The notes: a model not told the origin generated them from the sequence alone. A DNA stretch of 5,544 bases from Ruminococcus sp. (GCA_014799675.1 JAAVHM010000105.1:5988-11531), one strand, 5' to 3'; counted from the stretch's first letter, positions 1 to 5,445 are shown. Made by a program: numbers and translations.

Positions 1-1186
1 CAAACATTTCTTTGGAAAGCTTTCCAAGTATCTCACAGCCCCTTACAAGCTGCTCGTCTGTAGGCGTGGAAAAATTCATTCGGAAGCTGCTTGTAGGGTC
101 GTCCTCATGAATGGTAAAGGCGTTGCCGGGAACTACCGCAACCTTGGCTTCAACAGCCTTTTTGCAGAATTCCGTCATATTACAGCCCTGCGGCAAAGTC
201 GCCCAGATGAACAATCCGCCTTGGGGACGGGTCACCGTTATCTTGTCGGAAAAATTCCTGTCGATTTCCGAAAGCATAAGCCCGCACTTTTTGCGGTATA
301 TCTCACGTATTTTTACCAGATGTTCCTCAAAATTGTAATTATTTACAAATTCATCGGCGATCATCTGTGCAAGGATATTTGTGTGAACGTCCGCGACCTG
401 TTTGCAGACCACGATTTTCTGCGCCGCTTCTTTAGGCGCGGAAACAAAGCCCACGCGTATTCCGGGGGCAAGCACCTTTGAGAAGCTTCCGCAGTAAATT
501 ACCCTGCCGTCGGTGTCGAGAGACTTTACAGAGGGTATATTTTCTCCCTCGAAGCGAATTTCGCCGTAAGGGTTGTCCTCCAATATCATGACATTGTATT
601 TTTTTGCCAGTTCGTAGACCGTCTTGCGGCGCTCATATGACATACAATTCCCCGTTGGGTTCTGAAAATTCGGGATAAGGTAAATAATTTTCGTGTTCTT
701 ATTTGCCTTGAGAGCCTCCTCAAGCTTCTCGGCGTTAATGCCCTCGTTGTCCATTTCAACGCCCACAAGATTTACGTTGTAGGACTTGAAAGAATTGATA
801 CTTCCGATAAATGACGGCGACTCGCAGATAAGCGTATCTCCCTCGTTGAGGAAAATTTTGCAGGAAAGCTCGTTGCCCTGCTGACCGCCCGAAGTGATTA
901 TAACGTCGTCAATGTCGGCATTATAGCAATTCTGAGCCGCCAGACGCTTTTTAAGAGTTTCACGCAAAGGCGTGTGACCCTCGGTAATGCTGTACTGCAA
1001 AGCGGCAACAGGGTTTTCAGCCAGAATTTTCCTTGTGATTTCCTCCACAGCCTTAACGGGAAAGGCTTCGGGAGCAGGATTTCCCGCCGCAAAGGAAATA
1101 ACGTCGGGGAACGCCGTAAATTTAAGTATTTCACGTATCGCGGAAGCTTTCAGCCCCGTGACCTTGTTTGAAAATGAATATTCCAT
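1..1186 (-). CDS. PLP-dependent aminotransferase, class I/II (MocR/LysN-like, no HTH domain), 3' end cut by window edge
   Basis: Fold-type I aminotransferase that should move an amino group between an amino acid and a 2-oxo acid in the cytoplasm. The start is the ATG at 1186-1184, with GGAGG six bases upstream (1192-1197). About 395 codons are visible without a stop, close to the family's usual length, so only a few residues are missing. Visible motifs: SGGQQG (residues 99-104) in the cofactor-binding region, NPTG (176-179), EDNPYG (203-208) with the Asp expected to pair with the pyridine nitrogen, and GSFSKVLAPGIRVGF with Lys237 as the Schiff-base lysine; an Arg in SSFRMNF near the C-terminus should bind the substrate carboxylate. 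The pattern is that of the ARO8/2-aminoadipate aminotransferase group. The protein starts directly with the enzyme domain, so it is not a full MocR regulator. Substrate cannot be read from sequence; aromatic amino acids, 2-aminoadipate or branched-chain amino acids are all possible. It is transcribed divergently from the flippase gene. Confidence 0.93.
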   Translation of the reverse strand, partial: MEYSFSNKVTGLKASAIREILKFTAFPDVISFAAGNPAPEAFPVKAVEEITRKILAENPVAALQYSITEGHTPLRETLKKRLAAQNCYNADIDDVIITSGGQQGNELSCKIFLNEGDTLICESPSFIGSINSFKSYNVNLVGVEMDNEGINAEKLEEALKANKNTKIIYLIPNFQNPTGNCMSYERRKTVYELAKKYNVMILEDNPYGEIRFEGENIPSVKSLDTDGRVIYCGSFSKVLAPGIRVGFVSAPKEAAQKIVVCKQVADVHTNILAQMIADEFVNNYNFEEHLVKIREIYRKKCGLMLSEIDRNFSDKITVTRPQGGLFIWATLPQGCNMTEFCKKAVEAKVAVVPGNAFTIHEDDPTSSFRMNFSTPTDEQLVRGCEILGKLSKEMF

Positions 1187-1220
1187 AAAATTCCTCCGAT
1201 AAATTTACAAATCTGATTTT

Positions 1221-1249
1221 ATTATAGCACATAATTTTCCCAATGGCAA
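1221..1249 (-). promoter_or_regulatory. Sigma-A promoter of the aminotransferase gene
   Basis: Read leftward: -35 TTGCCA (1249-1244, five of six consensus bases), a 17-bp spacer, and a perfect -10 TATAAT (1226-1221) preceded by TGC, which makes it an extended -10. Transcription should begin near 1214, giving a leader of about 28 bases that contains the GGAGG site. Confidence 0.8.
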
Positions 1250-1256
1250 CATAAAA

Positions 1257-1285
1257 TTTAGAAAAATCAAGGAAATAATTATAAA
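1257..1285 (+). promoter_or_regulatory. Possible promoter of the flippase gene
   Basis: Read rightward: TTTAGA (1257-1262, four of six consensus bases), a 17-bp spacer and TATAAA (1280-1285, five of six). Transcription would start near 1292, at the left edge of the double-hairpin repeat, so the repeat would form most of the mRNA leader. No better promoter is visible between the repeat and the gene. Moderate to low certainty because the region is AT-rich. Confidence 0.4.
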
Positions 1286-1290
1286 TTTTA

Positions 1291-1361
1291 ATTTGTAGGG
1301 GCGGGGTTTCCCCGCCCGATTTTGCGGAACAGCGGGACGGGAAACCCGTCCCCTACAAAAT
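1291..1361. repeat. Composite palindromic element: two GC-rich hairpins inside terminal inverted repeats
   Basis: The outer ends are inverted repeats, TTTGTAGGGG (1292-1301) against CCCCTACAAA (1350-1359). Each half holds a perfect 8-bp, 3-base-loop hairpin: GGGCGGGG/CCCCGCCC (1299-1317) and GGGACGGG/CCCGTCCC (1334-1352). The right half is an inverted copy of the left half, joined by a spacer of about 16 bases. It looks like a small dispersed repeat (REP or MITE-like) and GC content jumps sharply against the AT-rich flanks. No target-site duplication or coding content is evident. Neither hairpin is followed by a T-run, so it is not a standard terminator. It lies between the presumed flippase promoter and its ribosome binding site. 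Confidence 0.8.
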
Positions 1362-1394
1362 CGTTAATAAAAATTATTGGAAGGATATGACAAA

Positions 1395-3050
1395 ATGAAA
1401 AAACAAGGTTTTTTACTAAGCTCGGCGATACTGATTTTTTCGGCAGTGCTTGCAAAGCTGGCAGGGGCTTTGTTCCGAATACCCCTTGCAAATATGCTGG
1501 GCGGAACGGGCATGGGCTATTTTTCGGGTGCTTACGGCATTTTTATGACGGTGTACGCGGTGTCGGTAACGGGTCTCCCCGCCGCCGTGGCAAAGCTTAC
1601 CGCCGAAAATTCCGCCCTTGAAAGATACGGCAACCTCCGCAGGGTCAAGTCCTCGGCGATCATATTTTTCTCTCTCACGGGACTTGCCTTTACCGCCGCA
1701 ATGCTCCTCCTCGCCTACCCTTTCTGCGTTTACGTCAACGACAGTCCCGAGACCGTCCCCTCGGTTTTGGCAATTGCCCCCTCAATCTTTTTCGGCTGTG
1801 TAACGTCGGTGTATCGTGGTTACTACGAGGGCTTGCGTAATATGTTCCCCACGGCGGTCTCCCAGATTCTGGAGGGAATTGTCAAGCTTTGCGCGGGACT
1901 TGCCCTTTGCCTTTGGGTGCTGAAAAATCCCGACAAGGTTCAATCTCTTTGCGGATTTTTTAACTGCACGCAGCTTTCCCTTGCCGCCGCAGCCGCTGTT
2001 TTCGGAATAAGCCTTTCCTCGGCGGCAGGGACTTTTTACCTTATTCTCCGCGACAAGCTTCGTGGAGACGGCATTTCCGAGGAAGAAATACTTGCGGCAA
2101 GCGGCGCAAATCAAACGGACAGCCGCCGCAAAATAGTTTCCGAACTGATGAAAACCGCCGTCCCCATTGCTTTGGGAGCGTTGGTGACAAACCTCACGTC
2201 CCTGATCGACCTTGTGACGATAATGCGTTCCCTCCGTTCCGCGGCGGAAAAAGCCCCCGATTTTTTCGCAAGGCTTTCGGGAAATGTTTCTGCCGCAGAG
2301 CTTCCCAACTTCCTTTTCGGAAGCTTCACGGGACTTGCCGTGACTGTTTTCAACCTTGTGCCGTCCTTTACAAATATGTTCGGCAAGGGTATCCTGCCCG
2401 CCCTTTCCGAGGCTTTTGCCGCCCGCGACAGGGACAAGATAAAGCTTTCCGCGGAAAAGGCACTTTTCGTCACGGCTTTGGTGTCTTTCCCCTCGGCGGC
2501 GGGAATTTCCGTACTTGCGGGGGAAATCCTTAAAACTCTGTTCCCCTCAAAGCCCGTTGAGACCGCCGCCTGCACCGCTTCTCTGACAATTCTTGGGATT
2601 GCCGTGGCGTTTTTGTGCATTTCCTCCACAGCCTTTGCGATTTTGCAGGCGGCGGGACGTCCCGACCTCCCCGTAAAGCTTATGATACCGGGGGTGTTGG
2701 TAAAATTTGCAGGAAATATCCTGCTTGTGCCAATTCCCGAGCTTAACATTTCGGGGGCGGCAATTTCCACGCTTTTGTGCTATGCTGTGATATGCGTCCC
2801 CGCCGCTGCAATGGCGGCTAATTGCACAAAATTGGATAAAACATACATAAAAGGACTTTTTTGGAAAATAATATACTGCTCGGCAATGTGCGGCGGAGGG
2901 GCGTTACTGGCAAAAAATTCATTCGCCCAAACCTTTGACGGGATAATTTTGCTATTAATTTCCATAATTTTCGGTGTAATTTTTTACATAATAAGTACGA
3001 TTTTATTGGGCATAATTACAAAAAGTACGTTAAAATCGCTGATTTCATAA
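1395..3050 (+). CDS. MurJ/SpoVB-family lipid-linked oligosaccharide flippase (YabM-like)
   Basis: Multi-pass inner-membrane protein of the MOP superfamily (polysaccharide export, MATE-like), 551 residues, within the usual range for the family. Known members flip lipid-linked cell-wall precursors or serve spore cortex formation. Visible marks: hydrophobic helices along nearly the whole length, LFRIPLANMLG (26-36), TGLPAAVAKL (59-68), the signature region YRGYYEGLRNMFPTAVSQ (140-157), and a charged cytoplasmic linker (about 219-252) between the two halves. I chose the ATG at 1395 because AAGGA (1381-1385) lies nine bases upstream; an in-frame TTG at 1377 has no ribosome binding site. Position directly before mazG and near rqcP matches yabM of B. 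subtilis, so the YabM branch is favoured over SpoVB or MurJ proper, but this assignment rests on synteny. From about 2818 to the stop the coding sequence becomes clearly more AT-rich than the rest. Confidence 0.9.
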   Translation: MKKQGFLLSSAILIFSAVLAKLAGALFRIPLANMLGGTGMGYFSGAYGIFMTVYAVSVTGLPAAVAKLTAENSALERYGNLRRVKSSAIIFFSLTGLAFTAAMLLLAYPFCVYVNDSPETVPSVLAIAPSIFFGCVTSVYRGYYEGLRNMFPTAVSQILEGIVKLCAGLALCLWVLKNPDKVQSLCGFFNCTQLSLAAAAAVFGISLSSAAGTFYLILRDKLRGDGISEEEILAASGANQTDSRRKIVSELMKTAVPIALGALVTNLTSLIDLVTIMRSLRSAAEKAPDFFARLSGNVSAAELPNFLFGSFTGLAVTVFNLVPSFTNMFGKGILPALSEAFAARDRDKIKLSAEKALFVTALVSFPSAAGISVLAGEILKTLFPSKPVETAACTASLTILGIAVAFLCISSTAFAILQAAGRPDLPVKLMIPGVLVKFAGNILLVPIPELNISGAAISTLLCYAVICVPAAAMAANCTKLDKTYIKGLFWKIIYCSAMCGGGALLAKNSFAQTFDGIILLLISIIFGVIFYIISTILLGIITKSTLKSLIS

Positions 3051-3067
3051 AAATTTTGAAAAAACCC

Positions 3068-3096
3068 TTGAAATTATTTGATTTATAGGTTAATAT
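3068..3096 (+). promoter_or_regulatory. Probable sigma-A promoter of mazG
   Basis: TTGAAA (3068-3073, five of six consensus bases), a 17-bp spacer and TAATAT (3091-3096, four of six; an overlapping TATATT begins at 3094). Transcription would begin near 3103, leaving a leader of about 55 bases ending in the GGAGG of mazG. It suggests that mazG can be expressed apart from the flippase; no terminator is seen between the two genes. Confidence 0.5.
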
Positions 3097-3157
3097 ATTA
3101 AGGTAGTGTTTTTTCAGAGGTTTTGTTTCCTATGGCGGAAATATTTCGGAGGTTTTT

Positions 3158-3949
3158 ATGGATTTTACTTTCAAGGAAAGATACGATATCGGCGATATGC
3201 TTGAAATAATGCGTATTCTGCGCTCCGAAAACGGCTGCCCTTGGGACAGGGAGCAGACCCACAAGTCTATCCGCAAGGATTTTCTTGAAGAAGTTTACGA
3301 GGTCGTGGAAGCTATTGACTTAGAGGACACGGCTCTCCTGCGTGAAGAGCTGGGGGACGTGCTTTTGCAGGTGGTTTTCCACTCCCGCATCGAGGAGGAA
3401 AAGAACAGCTTCGATTTCGGGGACGTTGTAAACGAGGTCTGCCAAAAGCTGGTTATCCGTCACCCCCACGTTTTCGGGGACGTTACTGCGGAAACAAGCG
3501 ACGAGGTGCTGAAAAACTGGAACAACATCAAGCAGGAAACCAAAGGGCAGGAGACTTACTCCGAGACCTTGGAAAGCGTCTGCACGGCTCTGCCTGCGTT
3601 AATGCGGGCGCAGAAGATAGGACAGCGCGCCAAAAGGGCGGGTATGGATTTTGCGGACGTAAATGATGTGCTGACCTGCCTTGAGGGTGAAATTGCCGAG
3701 CTTAAAGAGGCGATAAAGGACGGAAATACTGACAGTATAAAGGACGAGCTTGGCGACGTGCTTTTCTCATGCACAAACCTTGCAAGACATCTTGACTGCG
3801 ACGCGGAGGAAGCGCTTACATTGTCGGCGGTAAAGTTTACCAAACGCTTCAAAGCCGCCGAGGAACTTATCAGATGCGACGGGATCGACATGAGGTCCCT
3901 GAACATAGACGAGCTGGACGCCTATTGGCAGAAAGCGAAAACAAAATAA
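3158..3949 (+). CDS. mazG: MazG nucleoside triphosphate pyrophosphohydrolase
   Basis: Cytoplasmic enzyme that hydrolyses (d)NTPs to the monophosphate and pyrophosphate, removing aberrant nucleotides and, in some bacteria, lowering (p)ppGpp indirectly. 263 residues with two MazG domains, the length of the classical stand-alone enzyme. The N-terminal domain has the family opening NGCPWDREQTH (25-35) and the metal site EEVYE (44-48) with EELGD (63-67). The second has EIAEL (178-182), DELGD (196-200) and KFTKRF (226-231). The start ATG has GGAGG five bases upstream (3148-3152). In B. subtilis the equivalent gene yabN carries an extra N-terminal tetrapyrrole-methylase domain; that domain is absent here and no remnant precedes the start. 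The gene sits between the flippase and HU, as expected for the yabM-yabN-yabO neighbourhood. Confidence 0.96.
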   Translation: MDFTFKERYDIGDMLEIMRILRSENGCPWDREQTHKSIRKDFLEEVYEVVEAIDLEDTALLREELGDVLLQVVFHSRIEEEKNSFDFGDVVNEVCQKLVIRHPHVFGDVTAETSDEVLKNWNNIKQETKGQETYSETLESVCTALPALMRAQKIGQRAKRAGMDFADVNDVLTCLEGEIAELKEAIKDGNTDSIKDELGDVLFSCTNLARHLDCDAEEALTLSAVKFTKRFKAAEELIRCDGIDMRSLNIDELDAYWQKAKTK

Positions 3950-3952
3950 AAA
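3925..3952 (+). promoter_or_regulatory. Weak candidate promoter for HU inside the end of mazG
   Basis: TTGGCA (3925-3930, five of six consensus bases), a 16-bp spacer and TAAAAA (3947-3952, four of six). HU is normally abundant and its codon use here fits high expression, so a promoter of its own is expected; this is the best-placed match, but the -10 is poor. Cotranscription from mazG is the alternative. Confidence 0.25.
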
Positions 3953-3983
3953 ATGGGATTGTTAAATTTACCCATTAAATTTA
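3953..3983 (+). promoter_or_regulatory. Possible folded leader upstream of HU
   Basis: Two copies of the self-complementary octamer TAAATTTA (3963-3970 and 3976-3983) are separated by CCCAT and can form an 8-bp hairpin with a 5-base loop, ending two bases before the HU ribosome binding site (3985-3989). ATGGG (3953-3957), just after the mazG stop, is complementary to that loop, so a pseudoknot or an alternative hairpin is possible. The stem is pure A-T and therefore weak. The two octamers could equally be a protein-binding site on DNA. Confidence 0.3.
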
Positions 3984-3997
3984 TGGAGGTAGTTAAA

Positions 3998-4276
3998 ATG
4001 ACAAAAGCAGAATTGATCACGGCAATCGCAGATAACAGCGGTCTTACAAAGAAGGACGCAGAAAAGGCTCTTAACGCTGTAACAGGTTCTATCCAGGACG
4101 CTCTCGTAAAGGGCGACAAGGTTCAGATCGTTGGTTTCGGTACATTTGAAGTACGCGAGAGAAGCGCAAGAGAAGCTATCAACCCCAGAACAAAGGAAAA
4201 GACAAAGGTTCCCGCAAAGAAGGTTCCCGCTTTCAAGGCAGGCAAGTCTCTCAAGGACGCTGTTGACGCTAAGTAA
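3998..4276 (+). CDS. hup: HU family DNA-binding protein
   Basis: Small basic histone-like protein, 92 residues, that binds DNA as a dimer, bends it and organises the nucleoid. The N-terminal helices (MTKAELITAIADNSGLTKKD), the GFGTFEVRER saddle region (46-55), the DNA-intercalating arm with Asn62-Pro63, and the closing KVPAFKAGKSLKDAV stretch (75-89) are all family hallmarks. The arm reads REAINPRTKEK where many HU proteins have glycine before the NP and after the T, so the arm-tip glycines are replaced by Ala60 and Lys66. The ATG at 3998 is chosen because GGAGG lies eight bases upstream (3985-3989) and the protein then matches the HU N-terminus exactly. Codons (GCA, GCT, TCT, ACA, GTT) differ from the GCC/TCC/ACG-rich neighbours, as expected of a highly expressed gene. 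HU beside mazG and rqcP is an arrangement I associate with Clostridia. Confidence 0.97.
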   Translation: MTKAELITAIADNSGLTKKDAEKALNAVTGSIQDALVKGDKVQIVGFGTFEVRERSAREAINPRTKEKTKVPAKKVPAFKAGKSLKDAVDAK

Positions 4277-4292
4277 GCTATAAATTAAAACG

Positions 4293-4327
4293 CGGACGGA
4301 ACGGGCAACTGTTTCCGTCCGTTTTTT
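4293..4327 (+). terminator. Intrinsic terminator after HU
   Basis: A 9-bp perfect stem CGGACGGAA (4293-4301) / TTCCGTCCG (4313-4321) with an 11-base loop is followed at once by six T residues (4322-4327). It ends 22 bases before the rqcP start. No convincing promoter lies between it and rqcP, so partial read-through probably feeds the downstream genes. Confidence 0.88.
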
Positions 4328-4349
4328 ATTTAAGAAAGGTTGGTGCATT

Positions 4350-4595
4350 ATGCGTCTTGACAAATATTTGAAAATAACACGGCTCATCAAGCGGCGCACC
4401 GTTGCAAACGAAGCCTGCGACGCGGGAAAGGTTTCTGTAAACGGCACAGTCGCGCGGGCTTCCTACGACGTTAAGGTTGGGGACGTTATCGAGATAAATC
4501 TCGGCACAAAGCCCCTTAAAGTCAAAGTCCTGAACGTTACCGAATACGCCACAAAGGAAAACGCCGCGGACAATTACACGATTTTGGAGGGCTGA
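4350..4595 (+). CDS. rqcP: RqcP (YabO), S4-domain ribosome-associated quality control protein
   Basis: 81-residue protein consisting almost entirely of one S4 RNA-binding domain. The family member RqcP/YabO of Firmicutes binds stalled 50S subunits with RqcH and helps alanine-tail synthesis that marks incomplete nascent chains. The opening MRLDKYLKITRLIKRR (1-16), VSVNG (28-32), the DVKVGD turn (40-45) and the closing NYTILEG are close to the B. subtilis protein as I know it. The length is near the usual 80-90. The ATG at 4350 follows AAAGG (4335-4339) with a ten-base gap, a moderate ribosome binding site. The gene overlaps nothing but leaves just one base before the next start, implying coupled translation with it. 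The location downstream of mazG is the conserved yabN-yabO pairing, interrupted here by HU. Heat-shock protein Hsp15 is a related S4 family, but context favours RqcP. Confidence 0.93.
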   Translation: MRLDKYLKITRLIKRRTVANEACDAGKVSVNGTVARASYDVKVGDVIEINLGTKPLKVKVLNVTEYATKENAADNYTILEG

Positions 4596-4596
4596 T

Positions 4597-4767
4597 ATGG
4601 GTCCTTACGAATATATTGTGGAAAAAATTGACGGCGACTATGCGGTACTGCACCGCACGGACATTCAGACCGAGGACACGGTTTTGGTTGCCCGCGCCCT
4701 GCTCCCCGATGAGACGGACGAGGGTACACGTCTCATATGGGAAAACTTGGAATACTCGGTAATATAA
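4597..4767 (+). CDS. DUF3006-like small protein
   Basis: A 56-residue protein beginning MGPYEYIVEKIDGDYAVL. The ATG at 4597 is one base after the rqcP stop (4593-4595) and has GGAGG six bases upstream (4586-4590), inside the end of rqcP, so it is almost certainly translated as the next gene of the operon. The pattern 'IV-E-K-I-D-G-D-Y-A-V-L', a polar middle, then 'LLPDETDEGTRL' resembles the DUF3006 family, small proteins of unknown function that usually read DRxEGdyAVle followed by an LPeg-eGdvl segment. The protein is acidic, predicted to be a small beta-rich domain, and has no signal peptide or membrane segment. Family membership is from memory of the pattern. The gene ends five bases before the bidirectional terminator stem. 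In B. subtilis yabP follows yabO, but this product does not resemble YabP. Confidence 0.82.
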   Translation: MGPYEYIVEKIDGDYAVLHRTDIQTEDTVLVARALLPDETDEGTRLIWENLEYSVI

Positions 4768-4771
4768 AAAG

Positions 4772-4802
4772 GCCTCCCGATTTGCAGCTCGGGAGGCTTT
4801 TT
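4772..4802. terminator. Bidirectional intrinsic terminator between convergent genes
   Basis: A 9-bp perfect stem GCCTCCCGA (4772-4780) / TCGGGAGGC (4789-4797) with an 8-base loop. Rightward it is followed by TTTTTGTTTT (from 4798); leftward the A-run at 4766-4770 becomes a T-run. It therefore ends both the rqcP operon and the convergent zinc-ribbon gene, whose stop at 4811 is just to the right. Confidence 0.93.
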
Positions 4803-4810
4803 GTTTTAAA

Positions 4811-5257
4811 TTATTCCTCTGTAACGTCTTGGTCAGCTTCCTCGATAGCCTCGATAACTTCTTCCTCGGCAGGAGCTTCTTCCTCAACAGGAGGTTCGGG
4901 CTTTTCAAGCTTTGCGCCGCACTTGCCGCAGAAAGTATCATCAAAGGGACACTCCGCGCCGCAGTCCTGACACTTTACCATGCCCTTGATTGCCAAAATC
5001 TGGCTCTTCATATCGGCAATGGTCTCCAGAGAAGCGGTGATAGAGTTTACAGTTTCTGCCACTTCCTCGGCAGGGTTATCCTTGTAAGTATCGTAGTAGT
5101 ACTTTCCAAGAATTGTATAATTGTCGCTGATAGAATGCTCCGACGAGATGATCTTAGCGTTGAATTTAGCAACGCTGCTCACCTGCTTTGTCTTTTCGCC
5201 GACGGTTTTGCCCGTCTCGGTAATGGTGTCGCCGATTTTCTTAAAAATATCGCTCAT
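4811..5257 (-). CDS. Zinc-ribbon domain protein of unknown function
   Basis: 148-residue cytoplasmic protein in three parts. Residues 1 to about 90 are predicted helical, charged and amphipathic (MSDIFKKIGDTITETGKTVG at the start), perhaps a coiled coil. Residues 96-113 form a four-cysteine zinc ribbon, C96-x2-C99 and C110-x2-C113, with an extra Cys103 between the pairs. The tail from about 118 is very acidic and proline/glutamate-rich. No membrane helix or signal peptide is seen. The ribbon is of the short generic type (zinc_ribbon family) found on many proteins, so it gives no function; the helical part is not one I recognise. The ATG at 5257 has GGAGG eight bases upstream (5270-5266). The gene points against the rqcP operon, ends at the shared terminator, and has a strong promoter at 5466-5494 separated from it by a leader of about 200 bases that holds a long palindrome. 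Confidence 0.9.
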   Translation of the reverse strand: MSDIFKKIGDTITETGKTVGEKTKQVSSVAKFNAKIISSEHSISDNYTILGKYYYDTYKDNPAEEVAETVNSITASLETIADMKSQILAIKGMVKCQDCGAECPFDDTFCGKCGAKLEKPEPPVEEEAPAEEEVIEAIEEADQDVTEE

Positions 5258-5280
5258 AATTATTTCCTCCTAAAAAGTTA

Positions 5281-5445
5281 TATGGCAACACCGCACAAAA
5301 ATTGCGCACGTCCTGCTTGCATATTTTCCGCCATATTGCACCAAAATTTCTTGACATACGCGAGTATGCCTGCGAAATTTTTGCACAATCTGGCGAAAAA
5401 TCTGACTGCGCAATCCGCACACAATTTTTGTGCGGTATTGCCATA
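5281..5445. repeat. 165-bp imperfect palindrome in the leader of the zinc-ribbon gene
   Basis: The outer 24 bases (5281-5304 and 5422-5445) match as inverted repeats with a single mismatch. After a few more paired bases and an irregular patch, the inner arms (around 5319-5350 and 5373-5408) match again, and the centre closes as CATAC (5355-5359) / GTATG (5364-5368) with loop GCGA. The two arms differ in length by about three bases. The whole can fold as one long hairpin on either strand. It has the size and shape of a MITE or other non-autonomous inserted element, but no transposase and no clear target-site duplication is visible. Open reading frames cross it on both strands without ribosome binding sites. 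It lies between a consensus leftward promoter and the zinc-ribbon ribosome binding site. Confidence 0.85.

Noticed and set aside
1299..1352. GC-rich hairpins as intrinsic terminators
   Set aside because: Neither hairpin is followed by a T-run on either strand, and both lie between divergent genes where no transcript needs to end.
1377..1394. Upstream TTG start adding six residues to the flippase
   Set aside because: The ATG at 1395 has AAGGA at a suitable distance and gives the usual hydrophobic N-terminus; the TTG lies in front of that site and has none of its own.
2111..2770. 219-codon open frame on the minus strand inside the flippase gene
   Set aside because: It lies fully antisense to a gene with clear family motifs, has no ribosome binding site, and its composition is that expected opposite GC-rich codons.
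3556..3906. Antisense open frame in mazG
   Set aside because: Shadow of a well-supported gene, with no start signals.
3953..3997. Longer HU reading from the ATG at 3953
   Set aside because: No ribosome binding site precedes it, the extra 15 residues do not fit HU, and the GGAGG for the ATG at 3998 lies within it.
3968..4447. 159-codon minus-strand frame across HU, its terminator and rqcP
   Set aside because: It runs antisense to two recognised genes and through a terminator, and lacks a ribosome binding site.
5351..5379. TTGACA at the centre of the long palindrome as a promoter
   Set aside because: No -10-like hexamer lies 16-18 bases downstream; the sequence there is GAAATT.
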